62,607 nucleotides of DNA from Treponema sp. (GCA_017470085.1 JAFUFE010000168.1:1-62607), one strand, 5' to 3'. Shown: positions 32,406-41,928, counted from the first letter of the stretch. Made by a program: numbers and translations. The notes: generated from the letters alone by a model not told the origin.

Positions 32406-34403
32406 TTAGGTTCCGTATGTTTTTTCGATATCAAAAATCTGGTCACGGAACGTTGCGGCGCTTTCATAGTCCAATCGATCGGCGGCTTCTGCCATCTCTT
32501 TGCGGAGCGCAGCAAGCAATTTTTTTCGCTGCGCCGGCACAAACAAGTTAACGCTTTTTTTCAATACGGACAGTTCAATCGATTCGGGTGCCGGTGTTGC
32601 GTTCGTTTCGTGTTCCAGAATATCCTGTACCGCTTTCGTAATAGTCTGAGGGGTGATGCCGTGCGCTGTGTTAAAGGCTTTCTGCAATTCTCGGCGTCGC
32701 TGTGTTTCGCTGACCGCTTCCTCCATCGCGCGGCTCATGCGGTCAGCATACATCACAACGGTGCCGTCTGCGTTGCGTGCCGCTCGCCCGATGATTTGAA
32801 TCAGGCTTGTAGCGGAACGCAAAAAGCCGATTTTATCTGCATCGAGAATCGCTATGAATGATACTTCCGGTAGGTCAATGCCTTCCCGCAACAGATTGAT
32901 GCCGACGAGCACGTCGAAGTCACCAGCACGGAGCCCTTTCAAAATTTCTACGCGTTCAAAAGTATCTATTTCGGAGTGAATGTAGCGCACCTTGAGCGCG
33001 AGTCCCAACAGATAGTCGGTTAAATCTTCCGCCATTTTTTTTGTGAGCGTAAGGACAAGGCTGCGTTCTCCTTTTTCGATGCGCGCCCGCACTTCTTTGT
33101 AGATGTCTTCCATCTGGCCTTCGCTCGGGCGGATGTCAACAATCGGATCGAGCAGTCCCGTTGGTCGGATAATCTGTTCGACCACCTGTGTGCTTTGCCG
33201 TATTTCTTCGGGGCGCGGTGTTGCCGTTACGTATATAACTTGATTCAGCTTTTTGCTGAACTCCGCGAATTTGAGCGGGCGGTTGTCGAGCGCACACGGC
33301 AAGCGGAAGCCGAAGTCTACAAGATTTTGTTTTCGGCTGCGGTCGCCTTCGTACATTGCGCCGAGCTGCGGTACGGTGACATGTGCTTCATCGATAAGGC
33401 AGAGAAAATCATCCGGAAAGTAGTGAAGGAGCGTTGCAGGTGGCTCACCACTTGCGCGTCCCGCGATTGGCGCAGAATAATTTTCGATGCCGGGGCAGTA
33501 GCCCATTTCGCGCATCATCTCAATGTCATACGTCGTCCGTGTTTTGAGCCGTTCCGCTTCAAGCAGTTTTCCCTGTGCCAGTAATTCTGCTACGCGCGCG
33601 TCGAGCATCGTTTGAATGGTATCTGTCGCGGAGCGCAAAATATCTTCCGGTACCACGAAGTGCTTTGCCGGATAAAACACCGTTTCATCGAGTTCTTCAA
33701 CCGTTGTGCCATCTATCACGTTGAACCGTCTGATGCGGATGATTTCGTCCCATTCCAGTTCAATGCGATACGCTTCGTCAAGTTCCATGTACGCAGGATA
33801 TACTTCGATGACATCACCGCGGATGCGAAAATTGCCGCGGTCGAGCACGGCATCATTCCGGCTGTACTGCAGTGAGACCAATTGCTCCGCGAGTGCCCGC
33901 GCGTTAACCGATTCTCCTTTTTCCAGATGGATGCGCATCTCTTTGTACAAATCTGGCATACCGAGCCCGTAGATGCACGACACGGTCGCCACCACAATGA
34001 CGTCGCGCCGTTCCATGAGGCTGTACGTTGCTGCAAGGCGCAGTCGGTCAATTTCGTCGTTTATCGCAGCATCTTTTTCAATGTACAAATCGCGCGCGGG
34101 TACATATGCTTCCGGCTGATAGTAGTCGTAGTATGAGACAAAATATTCAACTGCATTGTCGGGAAAAAATCCTTTGAACTCGCGGTAAAGCTGCGCGGAG
34201 AGCGTTTTGTTGTGACTGATGACGAGTGTGGGGCGCTGTACTGCCTCGATGATTTTTGCCATCGTGAACGTTTTGCCGCTTCCCGTAACGCCTTTGAGCG
34301 TCTGGTAACGGTCGCCGCGGAGAAATCCTTCAGAGAGTTTTTTTATCGCTTCGCCTTGATCTCCTCCTGGCTCATACGGCGAAACAACGTGAAAGGTGCG
34401 CAT
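32406..34403 (-). CDS. uvrB: Excinuclease ABC subunit UvrB
   Basis: A 665-aa DNA damage-verification helicase of nucleotide excision repair that works with UvrA and UvrC (not in the window). Walker A GVTGSGKT is at 38-45, the beta-hairpin region is VSYYDYYQPEAYVPARDLYIEKD, motif II is LCLIDEAHVTVPQ, and helicase motifs VGINLLREGIDLPEV and QIIGRAARN follow. A C-terminal UVR motif (LRKEMAEAADRLDYESAATFRDQI) binds UvrC. Length is standard. The start has a TTGCGC/TAGAAT promoter six bases upstream and no Shine-Dalgarno. recQ lies downstream in the same direction. Confidence 0.96.
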   Translation of the reverse strand: MRTFHVVSPYEPGGDQGEAIKKLSEGFLRGDRYQTLKGVTGSGKTFTMAKIIEAVQRPTLVISHNKTLSAQLYREFKGFFPDNAVEYFVSYYDYYQPEAYVPARDLYIEKDAAINDEIDRLRLAATYSLMERRDVIVVATVSCIYGLGMPDLYKEMRIHLEKGESVNARALAEQLVSLQYSRNDAVLDRGNFRIRGDVIEVYPAYMELDEAYRIELEWDEIIRIRRFNVIDGTTVEELDETVFYPAKHFVVPEDILRSATDTIQTMLDARVAELLAQGKLLEAERLKTRTTYDIEMMREMGYCPGIENYSAPIAGRASGEPPATLLHYFPDDFLCLIDEAHVTVPQLGAMYEGDRSRKQNLVDFGFRLPCALDNRPLKFAEFSKKLNQVIYVTATPRPEEIRQSTQVVEQIIRPTGLLDPIVDIRPSEGQMEDIYKEVRARIEKGERSLVLTLTKKMAEDLTDYLLGLALKVRYIHSEIDTFERVEILKGLRAGDFDVLVGINLLREGIDLPEVSFIAILDADKIGFLRSATSLIQIIGRAARNADGTVVMYADRMSRAMEEAVSETQRRRELQKAFNTAHGITPQTITKAVQDILEHETNATPAPESIELSVLKKSVNLFVPAQRKKLLAALRKEMAEAADRLDYESAATFRDQIFDIEKTYGT

Positions 34404-34409
34404 GGAGCG

Positions 34410-34438
34410 ATTCTAGCACAAGCGATAGTGACGCGCAA
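34410..34438 (-). promoter_or_regulatory. uvrB promoter, leaderless type
   Basis: TTGCGC (34438-34433), 17 bp spacer, TGC-TAGAAT (34415-34410), then cgctcc and the ATG at 34403. Six bases separate the -10 from the start codon. Confidence 0.6.
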
Positions 34439-34467
34439 GGATACGTGTGCTTAACGCGAGTGTGCTG

Positions 34468-35352
34468 TTACAACATGCCGGAATCCGCGAGAGCGATGAA
34501 TGCGTTCATCTCGTCGGTTACGTATTTGTCGTTGTGATATAAAATCTGCCGGCACATTGCGCAGGTAAAATCTGTTACGTTCAATATGGTCAGCTCTTTG
34601 TCTGTAACGCTTTTTGATATGGCAAACTGTGGCAGAAAAGAGAGCCCGTAGTTTTGTTTTACGAGTTCGATCAACACAGAGACGTTTCCGATTTCAAGAA
34701 ACGGGATGATCGCTTTGTTTCGCGTGGCAAGATAGTAGTCGAGGCTCCGGCGATAGTTTTCCTGCTTTTCGGTTAAAAAGAATGTCTGCGTCAAAAGGTC
34801 GTCAATGGTCACCTGTGGCAATCGTGCGAGCGGATGGTGCATACCTGCTACAAACACAATTGGCTCCGGTGCTTCCATGACTTTTACCCAATCGGTGTTT
34901 GACCGCGTGTCATCAAGGATGTAGGCAATGTCAATCTGATTCCGTTCCATCATTGAGATGATATCGTTCGGCGACGATGTGGTGATTTTGATCGACGTGT
35001 CGGGATATGTTTCATAAAAATATTTCAACACAGACGGCAGCTTATAAATTGCCATAGACGCTATCGTTCCGATGTGCAGTGGCCGTTTGACGTGTGCAGG
35101 GCTTTTGAGTGCCGCTTCCGCCTGAGCGCATTCATGTAAAATTGCTTGCGCGTGGTGCAGAAATTCTTTTCCCGGCGGCGTGAGCAGGACTGTTTTCCCG
35201 AAACGCTCCAGCAGCTGTACGTTGAGTTCGTCTTCCAGATTCCGAATCTGCATGGTTATTGCCGACGGCGTGTAATTTAAAACGTGGGCGGCTTTTGAAA
35301 AACTACCCAATTCAGAGACTTTTACAAATGCAACGAGCTGTCTGATTTCCAT
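34468..35352 (-). CDS. LysR-family transcriptional regulator
   Basis: A 294-aa regulator with an N-terminal winged helix (MEIRQLVAFVKVSELGSFSKAAHVLNYTPSAITMQIRNLEDELNV, residues 1-45) and a periplasmic-binding-like effector domain (about 90-290). It is transcribed away from the SDF symporter and serine dehydratase genes, the classic arrangement for a LysR activator of its neighbours. A palindrome TTTCAT-N6-ATGAAA at 35608-35625 is a candidate operator. Start 35352 begins with the family-typical MEIRQL; a longer frame to 35403 is unsupported. The effector is unknown; serine or a related amino acid would fit the neighbours. Confidence 0.9.
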   Translation of the reverse strand: MEIRQLVAFVKVSELGSFSKAAHVLNYTPSAITMQIRNLEDELNVQLLERFGKTVLLTPPGKEFLHHAQAILHECAQAEAALKSPAHVKRPLHIGTIASMAIYKLPSVLKYFYETYPDTSIKITTSSPNDIISMMERNQIDIAYILDDTRSNTDWVKVMEAPEPIVFVAGMHHPLARLPQVTIDDLLTQTFFLTEKQENYRRSLDYYLATRNKAIIPFLEIGNVSVLIELVKQNYGLSFLPQFAISKSVTDKELTILNVTDFTCAMCRQILYHNDKYVTDEMNAFIALADSGML

Positions 35353-35780
35353 ACTGCACACCCTTTTAAAACAGGTGATGTATGCAACTGTGCACTCCCG
35401 CACCAGGGTGCGCGTAGCGCACAGCCATACGTACCCGACGACATTGCCATTCAGGCACTCGGCATTTCCTCAAAGATACAAGCTGCATTACCGGTCGGAA
35501 CGCGTCTGCTTGCCATCTGGCGGCTAACAGGCATTCCGCTCGTTGGCTCGGTAGTGCACCTTCGAATTTGGCAGTGGAGACACATCACTTTACATTATAC
35601 TCCATTATTTCATTTTTAGATGAAAAAATTTTTTTAATGTATCGATAAAAAAAATAAATTTGTGTTTTTTAAGATCTGACCGTACCATAACTGTGGGGCA
35701 GGAATCAGTTTTGTGCTTTGTTTTGGCAGCGTGTGGGGTATGTGTAGGCACAGGACTGTTCCTGCTTTGAGGAGGTTCAT
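35353..35780. other. LysR-symporter intergenic region
   Basis: No gene is supported in these 428 bases. The left half (about 35420-35580) has coding-like composition and a start-less open frame of about 60 codons reading ALGISSKIQAALPVG, perhaps a gene remnant. The right half is extremely A/T-rich and holds the candidate LysR operator and a weak TTGTGT-N17-TACCAT promoter (35660-35688) for the symporter. Confidence 0.5.
35608..35625. promoter_or_regulatory. Candidate LysR operator
   Basis: Perfect inverted repeat TTTCAT (35608-35613) and ATGAAA (35620-35625) with a 6-bp A/T-rich spacer. It has the T-N11-A form expected of LysR boxes and lies between the divergent regulator and symporter genes. 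Confidence 0.5.
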
Positions 35781-36983
35781 ATGAAAAGTTTTAAACTTGG
35801 GCTGGTGCCAAAACTCATCATCGCCATCATTCTCGGCATTGTCATCGGGCAGTTTTTGCCTGACATGGTGGGGCGCATCATCATAACAGCGTCAGGCATT
35901 TTCGGGACGTTCCTGAAATTTGTCATACCGCTCATGATTGTGGCGTACGTGTCGCTCGGCATCGCCGATTTGTCGCAGGGCGCAGGAAAGCTGCTGATTA
36001 TTACGGCGTGTCTGGCGTATGCGTCCACACTCATCGCTGGGACGCTGTCGTATGTAGTGTCGAGCAATCTGTTTCCTGCGTTCATTTCGAGCCGCGCTGT
36101 AGAGCAGATTGCCGCCGCTGCGAACAACTCGCTTGCCCCGCTGTTCAGCATCACCATTCCGTCGCTGCTCGACACGCTGTCGGCGGTGGTGCTCGCGTTT
36201 GTCGTCGGGCTTTGCCTTTCTGCCATGCGCGCAAAACAGCTCGGCGGAGACACGCTGTACCATGCGCTGAAAGATTTTTCTGCCATCATCGAAATGACGC
36301 TCAGCAAAGTCATCATTCCGCTGTTGCCGCTGTACATCTGCGGCACGTTTATCGACATGACAAAAGCGGGCAGGACGTTCGTCATACTCGGCATTCTGTG
36401 GAAAGTGTTCCTCGTCGTAATCATCATGCACCTGTTGTATTTGCTCGCCCAGTTTGCCATTGCTGGCGCGGTGAGCAAGCAGAATCCGTTCGTGCTCATG
36501 AAAAATCAGATTCCGGGATACACGACGGCGATAGGCACGCAGTCGTCCGCGGCGACGATTCCCATAAACCTTGAGTGCGCGCGGGCAGACGGCATCAGCG
36601 AGGAAATCAGGAATTTTATTGTGCCACTCTGCGCGAACATCCACATGTGCGGCTCGATGATTACGATTACTGCGTGCTCCGTGGCGGTGTGCTTGATGTA
36701 CCAGTTGCCGATAAGCATTGCAACAGTCATCCCGTTCATCATGACGCTCGGTGTCGCGATGATTGCATCTCCGGGTGCGCCAGGCGGCTCCATCATGACG
36801 GCACTGCCGTTTTTGTATTTGATTTTCGGCCGCGAGGCAGGCGACCCGAACGGACCTATCTGCGCGCTCATGATTGCGCTGTACATCACGCAGGATTCGT
36901 TCGGCACGGCGTGCAATGTTTCAGGCGACAACGCCATCGGCGTTCTGGTGAACAGCATCTATCACAAGTGGATTAAAAAATAA
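35781..36983 (+). CDS. Dicarboxylate/amino acid:cation symporter (SDF family)
   Basis: A 400-aa polytopic protein of the glutamate-transporter-fold family. Family landmarks: KLIIAIILGIVIGQFLP in helix 1, TQSSAATIPINLECA (the serine-rich hairpin 1), NIHMCGSMITIT in place of NMDGT, hairpin 2 at ASPGAPGGSIM, and NVSGDNAIG. The changed NMDGT and C-terminal substrate residues suggest a neutral amino acid rather than aspartate or glutamate. Placed directly upstream of sdaAB-sdaAA, it most likely imports serine with sodium or protons. Strong gaggagg precedes the start. Codon use in this and the next two genes seems richer in G+C than around it. Confidence 0.88.
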   Translation: MKSFKLGLVPKLIIAIILGIVIGQFLPDMVGRIIITASGIFGTFLKFVIPLMIVAYVSLGIADLSQGAGKLLIITACLAYASTLIAGTLSYVVSSNLFPAFISSRAVEQIAAAANNSLAPLFSITIPSLLDTLSAVVLAFVVGLCLSAMRAKQLGGDTLYHALKDFSAIIEMTLSKVIIPLLPLYICGTFIDMTKAGRTFVILGILWKVFLVVIIMHLLYLLAQFAIAGAVSKQNPFVLMKNQIPGYTTAIGTQSSAATIPINLECARADGISEEIRNFIVPLCANIHMCGSMITITACSVAVCLMYQLPISIATVIPFIMTLGVAMIASPGAPGGSIMTALPFLYLIFGREAGDPNGPICALMIALYITQDSFGTACNVSGDNAIGVLVNSIYHKWIKK

Positions 36984-37072
36984 CGACGCGCGTACGCACG
37001 GCACATGCTGCTTGTATAGGGCAATCGGCATGCGCCACGTTTTTAATTACTTTGAGAGATTGACAGAACGCT

Positions 37073-37741
37073 ATGAATATATTCAACATCATCGGACCGG
37101 TTATGATAGGACCGTCGAGCTCGCACACTGCTGGCGCCGTCCGTCTTGGCAGAGTGGTCAATAAAATCCTCAACGGCGTGCCGCCAAAAACAGTGCGCAT
37201 CCAGCTTTCCGGTTCGTTCGCACGGACATACCGCGGGCACGGCACCGACCGCGCGCTGCTCGCTGGAATCATGGGCTATCACAGCTATTCAGAAGAGATA
37301 CGCGATGCGCGTGAGATTGCGCTACAGCGCGGCATCGATTACGCGTTTGAGGAAAAAGACATTCCGAACGCGCATCCGAATACGGCAAAAATTTGCGTTG
37401 TCGCTGTCGATGGCAAGGAGACGGTTGTGGAAGGCGCGAGCATCGGCGGCGGCAATATTTTAATCAGTCACATCAACAACATGACGGTTGATTTCACCGG
37501 AGAAAACAACACGATTTTGGTTGTGCACTACGACCGTCCTGGACTCGTCGCCGCGGTGACGCACGTCATTGCAGAAAAATATCGCAACGTCAACATTGGA
37601 AACTTCAGGTTGTCGCGCCCCGTCAAAGGGGGAGAAGCTATCATGATGATAGAGCTTGACGATTCTGCGCCGACGGAGATGATCGACGACTTGAAGCGGC
37701 TGGACAATGTTGTGAACGTGATGCTCATCAGGGCGATTTGA
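37073..37741 (+). CDS. sdaAB: L-serine dehydratase, iron-sulfur-dependent, beta subunit
   Basis: A 222-aa subunit of the oxygen-sensitive [4Fe-4S] enzyme that deaminates L-serine to pyruvate and ammonia. It begins MNIFNIIGPVMIGPSSSHTAGAVRLG, the SSHTAG active-site signature, and has a C-terminal ACT domain (about 150-222, ILVVHYDRPGLVAAVTHVIAEKYRNVNIGNFRLSR). Two-subunit form as in Clostridia. It is followed 24 bp later by the alpha subunit and preceded by the symporter. gagag lies upstream of the ATG. Confidence 0.95.
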   Translation: MNIFNIIGPVMIGPSSSHTAGAVRLGRVVNKILNGVPPKTVRIQLSGSFARTYRGHGTDRALLAGIMGYHSYSEEIRDAREIALQRGIDYAFEEKDIPNAHPNTAKICVVAVDGKETVVEGASIGGGNILISHINNMTVDFTGENNTILVVHYDRPGLVAAVTHVIAEKYRNVNIGNFRLSRPVKGGEAIMMIELDDSAPTEMIDDLKRLDNVVNVMLIRAI

Positions 37742-37765
37742 TTTTTTGCGCGTGGAGGAGGCGGC

Positions 37766-38662
37766 ATGTTTACGTACGATTCAATAGCGGCATTAGTTTC
37801 GGCGGCAGATGCGGGCACTAAAAAAATCAGCGAGCTTGTTCTCCGCGATCAGGCGGAACAGATGGGAGAATCCGAAGCGGCGCTGTACCGTCGCATGGAC
37901 GATGATTTTACTGTCATGTGCGACGCGGTCATATACGGGCAGGACAAAAATCAGCGTTCCATGTCGGGGCTGACTGGCGGCGAAGGCTACAAGATGAAGC
38001 AGTACGCCGATCGGACGCAGGGAGGATTGAGCGGTCTGTTCATGGCGCATGCGATGAGCCGCGCCCTTGCGGTTTCCGGTTGCAATGCGTCGATGGGAAA
38101 AATTGTCGCCACGCCGACGGCGGGAAGCTGCGGCATTTTGCCCGGCTGTCTGGTGTCGCTCTATGAAGAAAAGCGGTTTTCCCGCGAGGCGATTGTCATG
38201 TCGCTGTTTACCGCTGGCGCGTTCGGCATGGTGATTGCACAGACGGCGTGCATCGCTGGAGCGGCGGGTGGCTGTCAGGCGGAATGCGGCAGCGCGGCGG
38301 GCATGGCGGCGGCGGCGTTCGTCGAGCTGTCAGGCGGTACGCCGCAGCAGTGCGCGGATGCCTGCGCCATTGCGCTTGCGAACCAGCTTGGGCTTGTCTG
38401 CGATCCCGTCGCAGGGTTGGTGGAGATTCCTTGCATCAAGCGGAACGTCGCGGGAACAGTCATCGCGTTTTCTGCTGCCGACATGGCGCTTGCTGGCATC
38501 GCATCGGAGATACCTGTTGACGAGTGCATCACCGCGATGAATGAAGTGGGGCAGGCGTTGCCGTCTGCGTTGCGTGAAACTGCGCTCGGCGGACTTGCCG
38601 CCACACCGACGGCGCAACGGCTGAAGGAGCGCGTCTTTGGAAAAAATCCTGCGGGGCAGTGA
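37766..38662 (+). CDS. sdaAA: L-serine dehydratase, iron-sulfur-dependent, alpha subunit
   Basis: A 298-aa catalytic and cluster-binding subunit paired with SdaAB. Signature stretches include GLTGGEGYKM, NASMGKIVATPTAGSCGILPG and AAGGCQAECGSAAGMAAAAFVE, with conserved cysteines for the [4Fe-4S] cluster, then LVCDPVAGLVEIPCIKRN. ggaggagg precedes ATG 37766. With the symporter and SdaAB, it makes a pyruvate-yielding serine catabolic unit. It converges with htrA; a GTGCCAC/GTGGCAC inverted repeat lies in the gap. Confidence 0.95.
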   Translation: MFTYDSIAALVSAADAGTKKISELVLRDQAEQMGESEAALYRRMDDDFTVMCDAVIYGQDKNQRSMSGLTGGEGYKMKQYADRTQGGLSGLFMAHAMSRALAVSGCNASMGKIVATPTAGSCGILPGCLVSLYEEKRFSREAIVMSLFTAGAFGMVIAQTACIAGAAGGCQAECGSAAGMAAAAFVELSGGTPQQCADACAIALANQLGLVCDPVAGLVEIPCIKRNVAGTVIAFSAADMALAGIASEIPVDECITAMNEVGQALPSALRETALGGLAATPTAQRLKERVFGKNPAGQ

Positions 38663-38681
38663 CCGCCGCATTAATTTTGTT

Positions 38682-38740
38682 GTGCCACGAGCGTTACGCG
38701 TGTGACTGCGACTGCAAGCGCTTGTGCTATACGGTGGCAC
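38682..38740. terminator. Inverted repeat between convergent sdaAA and htrA
   Basis: GTGCCAC (38682-38688) pairs with GTGGCAC (38734-38740) across a long loop that includes a small AAGCGCTT palindrome. No T tract follows, so its action as a terminator is doubtful. Confidence 0.25.
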
Positions 38741-38788
38741 CCGCGCCGTCTCGTGGCAGTGGATGTGCGTTTCCTTTATCTGATGGCG

Positions 38789-40027
38789 TTATCGGCGAGG
38801 CTGCGCCGCCAGAAGAACAGTCAGCGTTACGGTCTGTTTTTTGCGGCGGACGGTAAGGGTTACCGTGTCTCCGGGACGCTTACTTTCAAGTGCAGAATAG
38901 TACTCGGCGATTGTCGACACGGCAATATCGTCTATCTGTGTGATGATGTCGCCACCGAGGTAAATCGTGTCGCGCCCATAGCGCACTGCCTGTGTGCCAC
39001 CGCGCAATCCTGCCGTGTCTGCGTTTCCGCCGCGCGTCGTTTGAGAGACGAGCACCCCACCGCGCACGTCGAGTCCAGCATATTGAATGATGGTATTATT
39101 GAGCTGTACGACTGATGCTTGAATGATGCCGCGGTTGACCCGGCCATACTGCATAAGGTCTGCAACAACACGCACCGCGGTTTCTGCGGGCACCGCAAAG
39201 CCGACGCCGGCAGAGCTCCCCGACGATGAATAGATCATCGTGTTTATGCCGATCATGCGCCCCGATGTGTCGAGCAGCGGTCCGCCTGAATTGCCCGGGT
39301 TGATTGCCGAATCGGTTTGAATCATGTTGCGGATGATGCGGCCGGAACCGTTTCGGATCGGGCGTCCAAGGCTTGAGACGATGCCCGTAGTCATAGTGCG
39401 TTCAAGACCGAACGGATTGCCGATAGCGATTACTTTTTGCCCAACGCGTAAGTTTGTTGAATCGCCGAACGGAATCGGTGTGAGAACGACATCCGGCGGA
39501 GGGGTAAACTGAATCACTGCCAAATCACTCTCTTCATCCTGTCCGACCACGGTGGCCTCGTACTGCGTGCCGTCAGAGAGTGATACGTAAATCTGCGAGG
39601 CACCGGAGATAACGTGCACATTTGTGAGGATGTAGCCACGCCGGTCGATGATTGCGCCTGAACCGGAGCCACCATCCTGCACGACCGGTTCCAAAAACCA
39701 GTTGACGCCGGTGACCTTTGTATTGATGTTTACGACGGACGGACTGCACCGTTCGTAGACCGAAATATTCTGCTGCTCTTCAACCGTGTACGATACAGCA
39801 TCAACGACGACGGTTGGTAGGGAAACATCTTTCTCTGTTGGTATGATCGGTACTGACAGCGCTTCTTGTTCTGTCGGTTGTTCTGGATGGCTACCGGTTG
39901 CTGCCTGTGTTGCCGCGATGTTCCGTACGTATGAAATGCTCGCAGTGAGCCCGACGGCCAGCGCTGCGGTGGTGATGACGGCTGCGACGAGCGCGCCGAT
40001 AAATTGCGAACGCGAATACAGTTTCAT
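38789..40027 (-). CDS. htrA: HtrA/DegP-type periplasmic serine protease
   Basis: A 412-aa protein: N-terminal signal anchor (about 8-34), trypsin-like protease domain with catalytic His138 (TNVHVI), Asp168 (ESDLAVI) and Ser247 (GNSGGPL), then one PDZ domain (about 300-405, GGVLVSQTTRGGNADTAGLRGG). One PDZ instead of two fits DegS or spirochete HtrA. It degrades or senses misfolded envelope proteins. Start 40027 follows a TTGCAG/TACAAT promoter by six bases and lacks a Shine-Dalgarno; an ORF extension to 40051 would cover that promoter. It is divergent from the GGDEF gene. Confidence 0.93.
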   Translation of the reverse strand: MKLYSRSQFIGALVAAVITTAALAVGLTASISYVRNIAATQAATGSHPEQPTEQEALSVPIIPTEKDVSLPTVVVDAVSYTVEEQQNISVYERCSPSVVNINTKVTGVNWFLEPVVQDGGSGSGAIIDRRGYILTNVHVISGASQIYVSLSDGTQYEATVVGQDEESDLAVIQFTPPPDVVLTPIPFGDSTNLRVGQKVIAIGNPFGLERTMTTGIVSSLGRPIRNGSGRIIRNMIQTDSAINPGNSGGPLLDTSGRMIGINTMIYSSSGSSAGVGFAVPAETAVRVVADLMQYGRVNRGIIQASVVQLNNTIIQYAGLDVRGGVLVSQTTRGGNADTAGLRGGTQAVRYGRDTIYLGGDIITQIDDIAVSTIAEYYSALESKRPGDTVTLTVRRKKQTVTLTVLLAAQPRR

Positions 40028-40033
40028 AACCGT

Positions 40034-40062
40034 ATTGTAGCGGAACCGCACATCGTCTGCAA
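40034..40062 (-). promoter_or_regulatory. htrA promoter, leaderless type
   Basis: TTGCAG (40062-40057), 17 bp spacer, TACAAT (40039-40034), then acggtt and ATG 40027. The -10 to ATG distance is six bases. Confidence 0.6.
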
Positions 40063-40131
40063 GAAAGCGGCAATGAGCTTGGTGTTGTTTTTTAATAAAA
40101 AAGCGATTCTTTTTCTGTATAAAACATTCTA

Positions 40132-40160
40132 TTGTATTTTTTTTAATATTATCCTATACT
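40132..40160 (+). promoter_or_regulatory. Promoter of the GGDEF gene
   Basis: TTGTAT (40132-40137), 17 bp spacer, TATACT (40155-40160) in A/T-rich sequence. A normal leader of about 45 nt follows with gagggg before the GTG start. Confidence 0.6.
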
Positions 40161-40212
40161 AAATCAGTAAAGTCCTTTCAATGCGTTTGTTGCTGAATGA
40201 GGGGCAGTTGAC

Positions 40213-41916
40213 GTGATTTTTTTTTCAAGAGATGTAGACGCTATACTTACTTCTCCTATTCTGGTGTTCGTTACGTGTGCCGTGGCATCATACGGAACGC
40301 TTGTTGCGGTACACAAATATGTCATGGAACGCTCTTCTCACTCTGTGGTTTCCGGTGTGTTGTCTGGAATTGTGAACGGGAGCATCGCAGTGTTCTTAAA
40401 ACACGCCGGTGCGGCATTGTTTTTGACGTATGGCGTCGTGCTGTTTCCGGCACTCACGGCTGTTGAGTTAGCAGTTTTTACCCGTGATAAAATTTTTTCG
40501 TACGTATATGTATTTTTTGTGCTGCTGTTTAATTACACATGCCTTTCTGCAGCGGCACACGCAGTCACCGCGGTAATCTTTAGATTTGATTATGCATCGG
40601 CATCAGCAGCGTATCATACTGCAGCGTTTATAGTAGCGAATGTCTTTGTCATTCTGTATGCACTTTCGGTGAACGCGGTTGCGTCGTTAGTTTTCCGTGT
40701 GCGTAAACTGGTGCACTCATGGGATTATGGACAGGTGCTGTTTTTCTATTTGATTGTTATGAGCCTCGTTATGGGGGGCGCCGTGCTCGTTATATTTCCA
40801 CACGTTTTGAAATTGCCCGCAGTGTATGCAGTACGGCTTTCTCTATCGGTGTATACATTTTTCGCAGCGCTTTTATTCCTTGCCTGTAGCTATGCCATCA
40901 TCATCGTGCACTATCATTTGGGAAACGATTTGGAACTTGAACGGAAATTCCGTTTGCAATCCCAGCACGATTTACTCATGGCATTTATGGTCAACGTCAC
41001 AAAGAAAACGCTTAACCGGGAATGCCTTATCTTTAATGTATCGCTGTGGGGAGAATCGCGCAGATTTATAGATATGATACGGCGATTCATTACCGCATGC
41101 GTCTATTCATCTGACCAGCAGCCATTGCTCAATTTTATCGACTCGCCTATGTACTGGAATACGCACGCTGTTACGGAAACTTCTGCGTGTATACGGGTGC
41201 GCATTTCACCAGAACAGATGCTGTTCGTCACATCGCTGCCGGAACACGTGCGCGCACGGCTTATATCCGTCAATAAAAAATGGCTGTGGGTGAATGTAAC
41301 GTGTATGGCAACCGTTGACAGTGCAACGAATGACGTGATTGTGTCTGTGTCTGTAGAAGATATTGACGAAGCGATTTCACACGAAAAGTCGCTGCGGCGT
41401 ACCGCCAGTTATGATCAGTTGACCGGTATTTATAACCGTGGCACCTTGGAATCCCAGATCCGTGAGTACTTAAGCATCAAAGGTGCGACGGGTGCATTTA
41501 TTTTGTTTGACGTCGATTGTTTTAAAAAAGTGAATGACCGCCTTGGGCACAGCGCCGGTGATGAACTCTTAAAAGAAATCGCCGCCATGATAAAGACCGT
41601 GTTTCGCAGTGAAGACATCATCGGACGCTTGGGGGGAGATGAGTTCTGCATCTTTACGGTGGGCTTTAATAAAATTGATATACTCGAACATCGCGTCCGT
41701 GAGTTGCGCGAAAAAAACAATCGCGTATACATCGCTCCCGATGGACAGGAGATGCACACGTCTATCAGTATCGGTGTTGCGTTTTGTCCACGCGATGGCA
41801 CAACGTTTGAAGAGCTGTATACCCATGCCGACGATGCGCTCTATGTTTCAAAGAACGGAGGAAGAAATCGGTATCAGTTTTATTCAGCGCCGCAAGAAAT
41901 CCTTTCCTCACAGTGA
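40213..41916 (+). CDS. Membrane GGDEF-domain protein, probable diguanylate cyclase
   Basis: A 567-aa protein with about seven or eight hydrophobic segments in residues 10-245, a linker/sensor region (about 250-395) and a C-terminal GGDEF domain. The active-site motif RLGGDEF (GGDEF at 474-478) is intact, so it should make cyclic di-GMP from GTP. An inhibitory I-site RSED lies five residues before it. No EAL domain is fused. The start is GTG 40213 with gagggg upstream. slyX and the large metallopeptidase-like gene follow closely (12 and 17 bp gaps), so they form one operon. No c-di-GMP receptor or phosphodiesterase is in the window. Confidence 0.9.
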   Translation: MIFFSRDVDAILTSPILVFVTCAVASYGTLVAVHKYVMERSSHSVVSGVLSGIVNGSIAVFLKHAGAALFLTYGVVLFPALTAVELAVFTRDKIFSYVYVFFVLLFNYTCLSAAAHAVTAVIFRFDYASASAAYHTAAFIVANVFVILYALSVNAVASLVFRVRKLVHSWDYGQVLFFYLIVMSLVMGGAVLVIFPHVLKLPAVYAVRLSLSVYTFFAALLFLACSYAIIIVHYHLGNDLELERKFRLQSQHDLLMAFMVNVTKKTLNRECLIFNVSLWGESRRFIDMIRRFITACVYSSDQQPLLNFIDSPMYWNTHAVTETSACIRVRISPEQMLFVTSLPEHVRARLISVNKKWLWVNVTCMATVDSATNDVIVSVSVEDIDEAISHEKSLRRTASYDQLTGIYNRGTLESQIREYLSIKGATGAFILFDVDCFKKVNDRLGHSAGDELLKEIAAMIKTVFRSEDIIGRLGGDEFCIFTVGFNKIDILEHRVRELREKNNRVYIAPDGQEMHTSISIGVAFCPRDGTTFEELYTHADDALYVSKNGGRNRYQFYSAPQEILSSQ

Positions 41917-41928
41917 GGTGTAGCGTTT

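Noticed and set aside
35420-35600. Possible gene remnant in the LysR-symporter gap
   Set aside because: An open frame of about 60 codons lacks a start codon and any recognisable motif, so it is mentioned only in the region entry.
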